This document shows, in pieces, positions 1-10,783 of a DNA stretch of 64,000 nucleotides; the stretch's first letter is position 1; every line of letters begins with the position of its first letter. The notes beneath the pieces were generated by a model that saw only the letters and a program-made list of their open reading frames with translations, made no database searches and was not told the DNA's origin. This DNA is from Herbinix sp. (GTDB lineage: Bacteria > Bacillota > Clostridia > Lachnospirales > Lachnospiraceae). Made by a program: the position numbers and the translations under genes. The DNA lies in assembly GCA_029256105.1 (NCBI GenBank), contig JAQSYO010000008.1:1-64000 (forward strand). Direction: 5' to 3'.

Positions 1-198
1 GTTTTTGTGGTTGTATCAATATTTTCATATCAATACGGTTCGTGATATATCATGACTGACATATCATAATGAAAATTTCTCTTGTTTGGATGTCCTTGCA
101 GACTCCAAATATTTTAGAATTTTCAGGGTTGTTTCACTGTTCAATTATCAATGTTCATTTGCGCTGCCGTTTGTTATACTAGCGGGTCAGCGAAGTTA
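1..198 (-). other. Leader of a leftward transcript, probably an rRNA operon
   Basis: No open reading frame is visible. Read on the minus strand, this is the transcribed stretch below the strong promoter at 199-227. It contains ATTGATAATTGAACAGTG (minus strand, about 147-165), a type of sequence often found in leaders of clostridial rRNA operons. The rRNA itself would lie to the left of the window, so this is inference; any other strongly expressed untranslated transcript is possible. Confidence 0.45.
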
Positions 199-227
199 AT
201 GATACCACACGCATATACCTTTGTCAA
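199..227 (-). promoter_or_regulatory. Strong sigma-A promoter reading left
   Basis: On the minus strand TTGACA (227-222) is followed after exactly 17 bp by TATCAT (204-199). The DNA upstream (230-290) is almost pure A/T, like an UP element. The transcript leaves the window to the left. The strength and the leader behind it suggest a stable-RNA promoter. Confidence 0.7.
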
Positions 228-315
228 CAACTTTTTAGAGTAAATTTTTTAATTTTTTAAAATAATATATTTAAATTAAACAATGCTATATTATTCAAGC
301 TATTTACCAAGCTTA

Positions 316-357
316 ACTTAGAATAGAATGCCCTGTTCTGCGTATTCTATTCTAAGT
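316..357. repeat. Perfect 14-bp inverted repeat in otherwise empty DNA
   Basis: The arms ACTTAGAATAGAAT (316-329) and its exact complement (344-357) enclose a 14-nt loop. No T-tract follows on either strand, so it is a poor match to an intrinsic terminator. It sits between the leftward promoter and the end of the MerR gene. The rest of 230-582 shows nothing recognisable. Confidence 0.6.
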
Positions 358-582
358 AATACTATATATTCAATTCTCTTTCAAGATAGTAATTCAAAAT
401 TGAATCTTACTCCTTGGATGAATATTTGTAGGTGAAATAATTACCTTCGACGAGATGTTAAACATTTCCGACTAATATCACTTAAGTATCCTCCCTACCG
501 ATACCCCTAATTGATACAATGTTTAGGAGATATCCTGGCTAGGCAATTCCTCTATAAATACTTGGTGTTATTATTTATATCC

Positions 583-1410
583 TTATTCAATCGGAACCTG
601 CAGCTCCGTAATATATTCATTGGGATCATCCGTAATCCATTCTCCTTTATGATATATTTCACGAATTGGTCCATTTTTCTTATATCCATTTTGCTTTATC
701 CAATCAAATAAAGCCTCGTTTGTTTTATACATGGTTGTAAATGGCCCTTTATGAACAATACAAACCATTTTCTCAACTGCAGGTAGTTCGTAGATAGATA
801 TTAATTCATTCCCTGCAAAGCTTTTTGTTATTGGCTCAACCACTTCAACCTCTAATGTAGAGGATTCATCCATATCCCACCATCCGGTATGATAAAGCAT
901 CATACATGGTATCGTTCGCTTTCCACCTTTTATTTCAATATATTCATTTACCTTACCCCACATTGACTCTAGTTCTTCATCGAATTTACTGCTGTGAAAC
1001 GCTTTTCGTATAGATGCTATTAAAATTGGCTCAACTCTTTTTATAGTAATTTCATTCATAATTGGTATGCCTCCATTCTTAATTAAAAATATATTGGTGC
1101 GGAGACGTTCCAGCCTATTGATTTCATTGTTCACTTCCTCTTCTAAAATTATCGATTTATTTTCTAATAATTCAATTAAAGAAGATATGGGGAGATTTTG
1201 ATTTAATACTACGGCGATTTCTTCTAAGGATAAATCCGAATCCTTTAATGCCATTATTTTATTAACTGTCACCAACTGATTCGCTTCATAGTAACGGTAC
1301 CCACTAAATTTATCAATCTTACCCGGAATTAAAAGATTCATTTTCTCATAATGGTATAACGTATCAATACTTAATCCGCTTAATTTTGAAAATTCACCAA
1401 TTCGAAACAT
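583..1410 (-). CDS. MerR-family transcriptional regulator with GyrI-like effector domain
   Basis: A 275-residue regulator of the BmrR/BltR type. Residues 1-70 form the MerR winged helix (FRIGEFSKLSGLSIDTLYHYEK, then GYRYY), a helix linker follows to about 120, and residues 125-275 look like a GyrI-like small-molecule-binding domain. Members bind drugs or other hydrophobic ligands and twist a promoter with a long spacer into an active shape. An upstream in-frame start exists at 1488, but ATG 1410 has a good ribosome site (GGGAGGAATAAC) and begins exactly at the family N-terminus. The gene stands alone and its own promoter has the 19-bp MerR architecture, so it is probably autoregulated. The ligand and any further targets are unknown. 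Confidence 0.85.
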   Translation of the reverse strand: MFRIGEFSKLSGLSIDTLYHYEKMNLLIPGKIDKFSGYRYYEANQLVTVNKIMALKDSDLSLEEIAVVLNQNLPISSLIELLENKSIILEEEVNNEINRLERLRTNIFLIKNGGIPIMNEITIKRVEPILIASIRKAFHSSKFDEELESMWGKVNEYIEIKGGKRTIPCMMLYHTGWWDMDESSTLEVEVVEPITKSFAGNELISIYELPAVEKMVCIVHKGPFTTMYKTNEALFDWIKQNGYKKNGPIREIYHKGEWITDDPNEYITELQVPIE

Positions 1411-1464
1411 GTTATTCCTCCCTATCATAGGCATTTCAGGTGTGCACCCCTGTCGTCTGAATTC

Positions 1465-1495
1465 ATTGTAATCCCTGGGGTAACCCAAGAGTCAA
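1465..1495 (-). promoter_or_regulatory. MerR-type promoter with 19-bp spacer and dyad operator
   Basis: On the minus strand -35 TTGACT (1495-1490) and -10 TACAAT (1470-1465) are separated by 19 bp, the hallmark spacing of promoters activated by MerR proteins. The spacer carries an imperfect dyad (CTTGGG-TTA-CCCCAGGG). It lies 55 bp upstream of the MerR start. The upstream DNA from 1496 to 1793 contains no recognisable gene. Confidence 0.75.
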
Positions 1496-1793
1496 TCTAT
1501 TTTTATTATAAATACATTTTTTCTAGATATCAACACAAGGATAGTTTAAAACCGGGTTACCAAATATACCATATACAAGTGAGTGCATGCGTTTTAACTA
1601 CATTAGAGCTTCCACTATCAGATTTTCGTACTCATTTTAAGCGCACCCTTGCATTAATGATCCATCTGCTTTCTCATCAAATAGAAAGAATACTCTGTAC
1701 TTTTTGTGAAACGTAGCGGACAAGGAGGGAATTAAGGAACAATAATACATATTCCTTTAAGGCTTAACCTTACCCAATGAATGAATTGTTTAT

Positions 1794-1840
1794 TGCAAAA
1801 AAATAAACCAAATTTTAAGTTTGACTTAAAATTTGGTTTA
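1794..1840 (-). terminator. Intrinsic terminator of tRNA-Ser
   Basis: A perfect 16-bp stem (1804-1819 with 1825-1840) with a 5-nt loop is followed on the minus strand by seven T residues. It lies 10 nt below the tRNA 3' end. Confidence 0.9.
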
Positions 1841-1850
1841 AAAATTTTGA

Positions 1851-1938
1851 CGGAGAAAGAGGGATTTGAACCCTCGCGCCGGTTACCCGACCTATACCCT
1901 TAGCAGGGGCACCTCTTCGGCCACTTGAGTATTTCTCC
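1851..1938 (-). tRNA. tRNA-Ser (anticodon GCT)
   Basis: An 88-nt cloverleaf on the minus strand. The acceptor stem GGAGAAA pairs with TTTCTCC and the discriminator base is G. There is a long variable arm typical of serine tRNAs, and the anticodon loop CTGCTAA gives GCT (codons AGC/AGU). CCA is not encoded. It has its own promoter at 2008-2036 and terminator at 1794-1840. Confidence 0.95.
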
Positions 1939-2007
1939 AAGCTACTGAACTTATAAATAAACATTCAATTAGTTAATTCTTAATGATGTCTCACAGAGAC
2001 AAAACCT

Positions 2008-2036
2008 AGTATAACAAAAGCTCTTTCTTTTGTCAA
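2008..2036 (-). promoter_or_regulatory. Promoter of tRNA-Ser, overlapping the fumB stop codon
   Basis: On the minus strand TTGACA (2036-2031) is followed after 17 bp by TATACT (2013-2008). The -35 box overlaps the last codons of the fumarase beta gene. Confidence 0.8.
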
Positions 2037-2575
2037 CTGCTTTGCATAACTATTTCATATAAATCGTTACCTTTGTTATCTATCACAACGATGACAGGGA
2101 AATCTTCTACGTAAAGTTCTCTGATTGCTTCTGTACCTAAATCATCATATGCAATTATTTTGGATGCTTTAATCCTTTTCGATAATAAGGCTCCTGCTCC
2201 ACCTACCGCTGCAAAATATACAGCCTTATTTTTAATCATAGAATCAATTACTTCCCTATTTCTTTTGCCCTTACCAATCATTCCTTTTAATCCGTTATCT
2301 AAAAGCAAGGGTGTGTATTTATCCATTCGACTGCTGGTTGTTGGACCTGCCGAACCAATTACTTGGCCTTTCCTCTCGGGTGTTGGTCCAAGATAGTATA
2401 TGATATTATCTTGCAAATCAAAAGGTATCTTATTACCTTCCTTCATGGATTCATACATTCTTTGATGAGCTGCATCTCTAGCTGTATAGATTGTTCCGGT
2501 GATGTAAACATAGTCACCAGCTTGCAATCCTTCTGTTTTTTGGGTTGTAAGGGGGGTAGTGATATACTTATCCAT
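2033..2575 (-). CDS. fumB: Class I fumarate hydratase, beta subunit
   Basis: A 180-residue protein matching the C-terminal (beta) half of the iron-sulfur fumarases and related tartrate dehydratases. It carries the family blocks GQVIGSAGPTTSSRMD (about residues 70-85), KAVYFAAVGGAGALLSK and the C-terminal VEDFPVIVVID. With the alpha subunit it interconverts fumarate and malate, in the cytoplasm. The start has GAGGAATCGTA before ATG. The two subunit genes normally sit side by side; here 1.1 kb of repetitive DNA separates beta from alpha. No promoter was seen just upstream, so co-transcription through the array is possible. The symbol follows common two-subunit naming and is not meant to equate it with E. 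coli FumB. Confidence 0.88.
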   Translation of the reverse strand: MDKYITTPLTTQKTEGLQAGDYVYITGTIYTARDAAHQRMYESMKEGNKIPFDLQDNIIYYLGPTPERKGQVIGSAGPTTSSRMDKYTPLLLDNGLKGMIGKGKRNREVIDSMIKNKAVYFAAVGGAGALLSKRIKASKIIAYDDLGTEAIRELYVEDFPVIVVIDNKGNDLYEIVMQSS

Positions 2576-2689
2576 TACGATTCCTCTTTTCGCTTTTGTA
2601 CATGGTATCAGGATATATGGTCATGAAGGGTCATCTCGCCTTATTATAACCATAATCTATTTTTTTATTAAAAATATTTTATATGAAAT

Positions 2690-3260
2690 CTTTATTATCT
2701 AGAATCTTTATTATTTAGAATCTTTTTATCTTGAATCTTTTTACTTGAATCTTTTTACTTGAATCTTTTTACTTGAATCTTTTTTCTTGAATCTTTTTTC
2801 TTGAATCTTTTTCTTGAATTTTTTTATTTTGATTCTTTTTATTTTGAATTTTTTTATTTTGATTCTTTTTATTTTGATTCTTTTTATTTTGAATCTTTTT
2901 TTTTGAATCTTTTCATTTTGAATCTTTTCATCTTGAATCTTTATATCATGAATCTTTTTATTTTGAATCTTTTTATTTTGAATCTTTCCATCTTGAATCT
3001 TTTCATCTTGAATCTTTTTATTTTGAATCTTTTCATTTTGATTCTTTTCATCTTGATTCTTTTCATCTTGATTCTTTTTATCTTGAATCTTTTATCTTGA
3101 ATCTTTATATTTTGAATCTTTTCATCTTGAATCTTTTCATCTTGAATCTTTTTATCTTGAATCTTTTTATCTTGAATCTTTTTATCTTGAATCTTTTTAT
3201 CTTGAATCTTTTTATCTTGAATTTATTTATCTTGAATCTTTTTATCTTAAATCTTTTTGC
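2690..3260. repeat. Degenerate 15-bp tandem repeat array between the fumarase subunit genes
   Basis: The consensus on the plus strand is TTGAATCTTTTTATC, repeated roughly 35-40 times with substitutions and occasional indels. The most regular stretch is about 3100-3245. Read on the minus strand (the direction of the fum genes) a unit is GATAAAAAGATTCAA, which in one frame is DKKIQ. That strand stays largely open but has no convincing start codon. There are no unique spacers, so it is not a CRISPR array. Long predicted peptides rich in F/Y/L on the plus strand are by-products of the repeat. Confidence 0.9.
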
Positions 3261-3683
3261 ATAGGATAACTCTTAACTAGAAATCTTTTTATCTTGATTC
3301 TTTAATTCATATTTCTTGATTTTTCTATATTTGATTTTTATTTCATGATTCTTTGAGTCATTGATTCTTAAACCTTTAATTCTTGATTCTTTTTATCTTC
3401 AATCTTTTTATCTCGAATTTTTATCTTAATTCTTTATATCTTGAATCTTTTTTATTTAGAATCTTTTTATTACGAATCTTTTTATTACTAATTTTTTTAT
3501 CTAGAATCTTTTATTTAGAATCTTTTTGTCTAGATTTTATTTATCTAGAATCTTTTTTACTAAACCCTTATTTATTTTGAAAGCATTAAGTAATTTCACT
3601 ACTTAAATCCATATTATATTATCGTAAATTAATTTCTTTTTATATTTTATTAAGGGTAATATATAAAGTTTGTTTAATAATAG
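3261..3683. other. Decayed continuation of the repeat, no gene
   Basis: T-rich DNA with scattered TTGAATCTTTTTAT-like units (for example 3390-3560), increasingly degenerate toward the end of the alpha-subunit gene. No supported coding sequence or terminator was found. Confidence 0.6.
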
Positions 3684-4526
3684 CTATATTATTCGATTAA
3701 TATGCCTATTTACATGGCAGCATATATTAATGGCTACCGGAAGTCCAGCAATATGGGTTGGGTATGTCTCAATATTAACTCCTAGCGCAGTTGTTCTTCC
3801 TCCGAGTCCCCCTGGTCCAATTCCAAGTTGGTTAATTTCTGTCAAAAGTTCCTCTTCCAATTTCTTAATATGAACCTTATCTGAGGGGGTGTTCATACTT
3901 CTTGCCAAAGCTTTTTTCGCTAATATTGTACATTTTTCAAAACTACCACCAATTCCAACTCCAACCACAATCGGAGGACAGGCATTGGGTCCGGCTAACT
4001 TCACTGTCTCAAGAACCGCCTGCTTTACTCCATCCGTTCCATCCGTAGGTTTCAGCATATAGACTCTGCTCATATTTTCACTTCCAAAGCCTTTCGGCGC
4101 CACTGTAATTTCCAATTGCTCACCAGGAACAATCTCATAATGAATTATTCCTGGTGTGTTGTCTTTGGTATTCGTGCGTATTAGCGGATCTGCAACGACC
4201 GATTTTCTTAGATATCCTTCTTGATAGCCTAGACGTATTCCTTCGTTCACAGCATCTTCCAGATTCATCCCTTCTATATGGAGATTTTGTCCCAACTTTA
4301 AGAAGATAATAGCCATTCCTGTGTCTTGGCAGATTGGAATTAAGTCTGTGGCTGCTATATTTAGATTTTCACTTAGCTGCCCTAATATTTGCTTACCCAA
4401 GGAAGAATCTTCTTTTTCATAAGCTCCTCTTACCCGTTCTTCTACATCAGAAGCCAACTTATAGTTGGCTTCGATGCACATATCTTTTATTAAATTAATT
4501 ATTTCGTCGGTATGAATGGTTCTCAT
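3684..4526 (-). CDS. fumA: Class I fumarate hydratase, alpha subunit
   Basis: A 280-residue alpha subunit that binds the catalytic [4Fe-4S] cluster. Three conserved cysteines are visible: in PICQDTG (about residue 80), NACPPIVVGVG (about 190) and EKCTILAKKAL (about 210). GPGGLGGRTTALGV and the ending AINICCHVNRH are also typical. The enzyme hydrates fumarate to malate and is oxygen-sensitive, fitting an anaerobe. The start has AAGGAG 5 nt upstream. It follows gyrA by only 44 bp, so it is probably read from the gyrase operon. The partner beta subunit is about 1.1 kb further on. Confidence 0.88.
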   Translation of the reverse strand: MRTIHTDEIINLIKDMCIEANYKLASDVEERVRGAYEKEDSSLGKQILGQLSENLNIAATDLIPICQDTGMAIIFLKLGQNLHIEGMNLEDAVNEGIRLGYQEGYLRKSVVADPLIRTNTKDNTPGIIHYEIVPGEQLEITVAPKGFGSENMSRVYMLKPTDGTDGVKQAVLETVKLAGPNACPPIVVGVGIGGSFEKCTILAKKALARSMNTPSDKVHIKKLEEELLTEINQLGIGPGGLGGRTTALGVNIETYPTHIAGLPVAINICCHVNRHINRII

Positions 4527-4535
4527 ATTACTCCT

Positions 4536-4553
4536 TTTTACAGCACTGTAAAA
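4536..4553 (-). other. Short perfect hairpin between gyrA and fumA
   Basis: TTTTACAG and CTGTAAAA form an 8-bp stem with a 2-nt loop, ending just before the fumA ribosome site. It could weaken read-through from gyrA or act in mRNA processing. It lacks the GC content of a good terminator. Confidence 0.4.
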
Positions 4554-4570
4554 GAATTATTGAAATAAGC

Positions 4571-4650
4571 TTATTCTTCTGAGTTTTCTTCTTCTGAGTT
4601 TTCTTCTTCTGAGTTTTCTTCTTCTGAGTTTTCTTCTTCTGAGTTTTCCT
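4571..4650 (-). repeat. 15-bp in-frame repeat at the 3' end of gyrA
   Basis: Five near-identical 15-nt units encode the pentapeptide SEEEN at the extreme C-terminus of GyrA. It has the same period as the two large intergenic arrays in this window but is kept in frame. Confidence 0.9.
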
Positions 4651-7270
4651 CATCTAAGCTTTCCTCTTCAGCGTCCTCAACTTCAAGGTCAGGAATATCA
4701 CTTATTAATTCATCATCCTCTAAATAATCTAACACCGGTAAATCACTGGTATCTATTACTTGGTCCTCTTCATCAAGTTCCTTCTCCAGATTCTTGATCA
4801 AATCCTCATCTGAAGTAGTCGTATTGCTTTCTCTAACCTTTGTTAAATTCGCAACTTTGATATCAGTATCGATATCAATATTCATTAATTTAACACCGGA
4901 GGTGATACGTCCGAGTACAGATATATCACTTACTACTAAACGAATTATAATACCCTCCGTTGTAATAAGCATAACTTCATTATCATCATTAACTGCTTTC
5001 ACACCAATTACATCGCCGGTTTTTTCGGTAATTTTATAGCATTTCACACCTTTACCACCACGGCGTTGTACCGAGAATTCGTCCATTACTGTTCTCTTGC
5101 CAAGACCATTCTCGGATACAAAGAGTAGATACTCTCCCTGGGTATTTAACTGCATTCCAATTATCTGGTCGTCCCCAGTTAATGTCATACCTATTACACC
5201 CATTGATGTTCTTCCGGTCGGTCTTACATCCCTTTCATTGAAGCGGATGCACATACCATTCTTTGTAACTAGGAATATATCTTTTAATAAGTTCGTCGAT
5301 TTAACTTCAATCAGTTCATCATCTTCTCTTAGGTTAATTGCTTGAAGTCCTGATTTTCTGATATGTTCATAATCACGAATCGGAGTTTTCTTCACAATAC
5401 CATTTTGAGTCGCCATGAATAAGAAACGGTCATCCTTATATTCTTTTAACGGAATAATAGCTGTTATTCTTTCTTCCGGTAACAGCTGAAGAAGATTTAC
5501 GATCGCTGTACCTCGGGCGGTTCTTCCTGATTCTGGAATCTCATATGCCTTCAATCGGTACACTCTTCCCTTATTCGTAAAGAACATTATAAAGTGATGG
5601 TTTGTGGTCATTAAGAGATCTTCGATAAAATCCTCTTCAATCGTCTGCATTCCCTTAATACCTTTGCCACCTCTGTGTTGACTCTTAAAGTTATCAATTG
5701 TCATTCTCTTAATATAGCCAAGTCTTGTCATGGCGATTACAGTGGTTTCATTCGGGATCAGATCCTCCATAGAGATATCAAACTCATCAAAACCTATCGA
5801 GGTTCTTCTATCATCGCCATATTTGTCGCGTATAAATGTAATTTCTTGTTTAATTACTCCAAGTAATTTCTTTTCATCTGCTAAAATAGCCTTATACTCC
5901 GTGATCTTCGCCATAAGCTCTGCAAATTCATTCTCTAATCTTTCTCTTTCCAAACCGGTCAACGCACGAAGTCTCATGTCAATGATAGCCTGAGCTTGAG
6001 GTTCAGAAAGTCCAAAGCGTTCAATTAAACTTTCCTTTGCCATATTGCCGTTTTGAGAAGCACGGATAATTTTAATAACTTCGTCAATATTATCAAGTGC
6101 AATTAATAATCCTTGTAAAATATGTGCACGCTCTTCGGCTTTATTTAAATCGTAAATGGTACGCCTTGTTACAACTTCTTTTTGATGCTTTAAATAATAA
6201 TCGAGCATCTGATGGAGATTAAGGACGCGGGGTTCATTATTTACTAATGCCAGCATGATAACACCAAAAGTATCCTGTAATTGTGTATGTTTGTATAATT
6301 GATTAAGAATAACATTGGCATTTACATCTCTTCGAAGTTCAATGGCAATTCTCATACCGGTACGATCTGACTCATCACGAAGCTCGGTAATACCGTCAAT
6401 TTTCTTATCCTTAACAAGCTCAGCGATTTTCTCGATTAGGCGGGCCTTATTAACCATGTAAGGAAGTTCCGTAACAACGATACGATTTTTACCGTTTAAC
6501 ATTGGTTCTATCTCTGTTACCGCACGTACACGGATTTTACCTCTACCGGTTCGATATGCTTCCCCTATTCCTGTGGTGCCAAGAATTTCTGCACCTGTAG
6601 GAAAATCAGGTCCTTTGATAATTTCTAATAATTCCTCTATATCGGTTTCTCTGTCTTCTTCGATCTGGTTATCAATAATTTTAAGAACTCCATTAATAAC
6701 CTCACGTAAGTTGTGAGGTGGAATATTCGTCGCCATACCTACTGCAATACCGGAAGTACCATTTACCAAAAGGTTAGGATATCTTGCTGGTAATACAAGA
6801 GGCTCTTTTTCTGTTTCGTCAAAGTTAGGCGCAAAATCTACGGTATCTTTATTGATGTCCGAGAGCATCTCCATAGAAATCTTACTCAAACGAGCTTCGG
6901 TATAACGCATTGCCGCTGCACCATCACCATCAACAGATCCAAAGTTACCATGTCCATCAATCAAAGGATATCTGGTAGAGAAATCCTGTGCCAACTTAAC
7001 CAATGCCTCATAAATAGAGCTGTCACCGTGAGGGTGAAACTTACCCATGGTATCACCGACAATACGCGCACATTTACGATGTGGTTTGTCAGGTCCATTA
7101 TTTAATTCTATCATAGCGTATAAAATTCTTCTTTGCACCGGCTTTAAGCCGTCCCTTACATCGGGCAAGGCACGGGCAGCGATTACAGACATGGCATATT
7201 CTATATACGATGATTCCATTGTCTTTCTTAGATCGACGTCATGCACTTTGTCGAAGATATTCTCATCCAT
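4571..7270 (-). CDS. gyrA: DNA gyrase subunit A
   Basis: An 899-residue subunit that breaks and rejoins DNA in the A2B2 gyrase tetramer. The breakage-reunion domain has the active-site tyrosine in [10 protein letters not shown]. The quinolone region reads [14 protein letters not shown], with the usual serine and acidic residue (the susceptible form in Firmicutes). The C-terminal wrapping domain contains the GyrA box QRRGGKG and a related QHRGGKG. The tail after about residue 820 is strongly acidic and ends in SEEEN repeats. ATG 7270 was chosen over an upstream in-frame codon (7297) because GGAGG sits 7 nt before it and it avoids overlap with gyrB. It lies 16 bp after gyrB, in the same operon. 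Confidence 0.97.
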   Translation of the reverse strand: MDENIFDKVHDVDLRKTMESSYIEYAMSVIAARALPDVRDGLKPVQRRILYAMIELNNGPDKPHRKCARIVGDTMGKFHPHGDSSIYEALVKLAQDFSTRYPLIDGHGNFGSVDGDGAAAMRYTEARLSKISMEMLSDINKDTVDFAPNFDETEKEPLVLPARYPNLLVNGTSGIAVGMATNIPPHNLREVINGVLKIIDNQIEEDRETDIEELLEIIKGPDFPTGAEILGTTGIGEAYRTGRGKIRVRAVTEIEPMLNGKNRIVVTELPYMVNKARLIEKIAELVKDKKIDGITELRDESDRTGMRIAIELRRDVNANVILNQLYKHTQLQDTFGVIMLALVNNEPRVLNLHQMLDYYLKHQKEVVTRRTIYDLNKAEERAHILQGLLIALDNIDEVIKIIRASQNGNMAKESLIERFGLSEPQAQAIIDMRLRALTGLERERLENEFAELMAKITEYKAILADEKKLLGVIKQEITFIRDKYGDDRRTSIGFDEFDISMEDLIPNETTVIAMTRLGYIKRMTIDNFKSQHRGGKGIKGMQTIEEDFIEDLLMTTNHHFIMFFTNKGRVYRLKAYEIPESGRTARGTAIVNLLQLLPEERITAIIPLKEYKDDRFLFMATQNGIVKKTPIRDYEHIRKSGLQAINLREDDELIEVKSTNLLKDIFLVTKNGMCIRFNERDVRPTGRTSMGVIGMTLTGDDQIIGMQLNTQGEYLLFVSENGLGKRTVMDEFSVQRRGGKGVKCYKITEKTGDVIGVKAVNDDNEVMLITTEGIIIRLVVSDISVLGRITSGVKLMNIDIDTDIKVANLTKVRESNTTTSDEDLIKNLEKELDEEDQVIDTSDLPVLDYLEDDELISDIPDLEVEDAEEESLDEENSEEENSEEENSEEENSEEENSEE

Positions 7271-7286
7271 TGCTTTTCCTCCGTAA

Positions 7287-9203
<1,917 letters not shown>

Positions 9204-9212
9204 TCATTCCTC

Positions 9213-9332
9213 CTGTTATTGGAGGAATTCACCTCCTGCTTTTAGAAGATTTCTCCTCCTGTTTTTTAGGAGGATTGCTCCTCCAGTTTCTAGAAGAATT
9301 TCTCCTCCGTATTCTAGAAGAATTTCTCCTCC
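9213..9332 (-). repeat. 24-bp repeats carrying serial Shine-Dalgarno-like motifs in the gyrB leader
   Basis: Five units of 24 bp; the two best copies (9285-9308 and 9309-9332) differ at only two positions. On the minus strand each unit carries GGAGG, and together with the true gyrB ribosome site there are six GGAGG in about 125 nt. Some units pair internally, for example GGAGG with CCTCC at 9221-9236. The role is unknown: decoy ribosome sites, mRNA structure, or simple repeat expansion. Confidence 0.8.
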
Positions 9333-9346
9333 GTTTTTATAAAACT

Positions 9347-9367
9347 CTACTACAATATTCGTAGTAG
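9347..9367 (-). terminator. Weak hairpin after recF
   Basis: CTACTAC (9347-9353) pairs with GTAGTAG (9361-9367), a 7-bp stem. On the minus strand it is followed by a short TTTT. It could partly terminate recF transcription before gyrB. Confidence 0.4.
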
Positions 9368-9407
9368 TTTCGTCCCTGATTTAAATTTTAGTAATAGTGA
9401 CCCTTTA

Positions 9408-10499
9408 TTATAGTTGGTTATTACAAGTCACTGTACCTTCCACCACATGAAAAATTTGATTAAATTCAAATCTATGATTAATAAACTCTTCTAACCCCGT
9501 ACAAGTTATAATAGTTTGAATATCTCCAATGCTATTTAGTAGGTGATTTTGTCTTTGCCTATCCAGTTCTGAAAGAACATCGTCCAATAAAAGAATGGGA
9601 TTTTCTTTAATCACTGACTTTACTAAATCAATCTCGGCTAACTTACAAGATAATGCTGCAGTTCTTTGCTGCCCTTGAGATCCATATTTTCTAATATCTA
9701 TCTTATCAATCAAAAAACTTAGGTCATCTCTGTGCGGTCCAACATTTGTCATCTTTAAGGATAAATCCCGCTCTAAAGACTTTTTTAATTTACCTTCAAA
9801 ATCTTGTGGCTTTACACTTGGCTCATATTGAAGAATCAATTCTTCCTTACCGCCGGTAAGTCTCTTATGTATTTCTCCTACTAACGAATTCAGCTTAATA
9901 ATAAATTCATGTCTTGTTTCTATGATTTTATTGCCATATTCTATTAACTTATCGTCCCACACATATAGTGTATCCAATAAATTCCTATTAAAACTAATTT
10001 GCTTCAATAAGTTATTTCGTTGCATCAAAACTTTATTGTAATTTGTTAAATAATTTAAATATATTTTATCTAGTTGACATAGTTCTAAATCCAGAAATCG
10101 TCTTCTTTCTCCGGGTCCATTTTTAATTATATATAAATCCTCTGGCGAAAAAAACACAAGGTTCAACATTCCAAATAATTCACCTTGTCTTTTAATTGGG
10201 ATACCATCTATGGCTACTCCCTTTGCTTTATTCTTCTTTAAATGTAAATCAATTCGATGAGGAATCTGATTTTTTTCAAGAACAATACGGACATGGGCTT
10301 CCTCTTCATGAAACATGACAATTTCTTTATCTTTGCTTCCTCTATGAGATTTTGTCGTTCCACAGAGATAAATTGCCTCAAGAATATTTGTCTTTCCTTG
10401 GGCATTTTCCCCGTATAAAATGTTGGTACCACCAGAAAAAAGCATGTTAAGGTTACTATAATTTCGATAATCCTTCAGTTCTAATGACTTTACAATCAT
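9408..10499 (-). CDS. recF: DNA replication and repair protein RecF
   Basis: A 363-residue SMC-like ATPase that loads RecA at single-strand gaps. The Walker A is GENAQGKTN (about residues 30-38). GPGERRRFLDLEL is typical of RecF, the signature region is YGSQGQQRTAALSCKLAE, and the Walker B is NPILLLDDVLSELD. It lies in the conserved order dnaA-dnaN-yaaA-recF-gyrB, 51 bp after yaaA. The ribosome site is weak, so translation may depend on coupling within the operon. Confidence 0.95.
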   Translation of the reverse strand: MIVKSLELKDYRNYSNLNMLFSGGTNILYGENAQGKTNILEAIYLCGTTKSHRGSKDKEIVMFHEEEAHVRIVLEKNQIPHRIDLHLKKNKAKGVAIDGIPIKRQGELFGMLNLVFFSPEDLYIIKNGPGERRRFLDLELCQLDKIYLNYLTNYNKVLMQRNNLLKQISFNRNLLDTLYVWDDKLIEYGNKIIETRHEFIIKLNSLVGEIHKRLTGGKEELILQYEPSVKPQDFEGKLKKSLERDLSLKMTNVGPHRDDLSFLIDKIDIRKYGSQGQQRTAALSCKLAEIDLVKSVIKENPILLLDDVLSELDRQRQNHLLNSIGDIQTIITCTGLEEFINHRFEFNQIFHVVEGTVTCNNQL

Positions 10500-10550
10500 A
10501 TTTGCACCAACAATTCTTTCAATGTCTATTAAGCCGAAAATGTAAATATC

Positions 10551-10760
10551 CTACTTTATGATTTGTATCTGCTCTCCATTAAATTCCACTAGATCCCCAT
10601 CATGGAGTTTTTTACCTCTTTGCAATTCAACTACTCCATTAACCTTAACCATACCTTCAAGAATTTCACTCTTGGCATCAACTCCAGATTCCACTAAACC
10701 AGCAGCTTTTAGTGCCTGTCCCAACTTAATATATTCTTCTCTTAATTTTATTTGCTCCAT
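10551..10760 (-). CDS. yaaA: S4-domain RNA-binding protein YaaA (RlbA)
   Basis: A 69-residue S4-like RNA-binding protein. IKLGQALKAAGLVESGVDAK and VKVNGVVELQRGKKL are the S4 fold signatures. It is found between dnaN and recF in most Firmicutes and is thought to act in ribosome-related RNA binding; the exact role is unsettled. It begins 23 bp after dnaN with AGGAAGTAGTATA before ATG. Confidence 0.9.
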   Translation of the reverse strand: MEQIKLREEYIKLGQALKAAGLVESGVDAKSEILEGMVKVNGVVELQRGKKLHDGDLVEFNGEQIQIIK

Positions 10761-10783
10761 TATACTACTTCCTTTCCTGAAAC

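Noticed and set aside
2801-3100. 99-codon plus-strand frame rich in F, Y, L (MNLFLEFFYFDSFYF-type)
   Set aside because: It is a translation of the 15-bp T-rich repeat, has no ribosome site, and its frame exists only because the unit length is a multiple of three.
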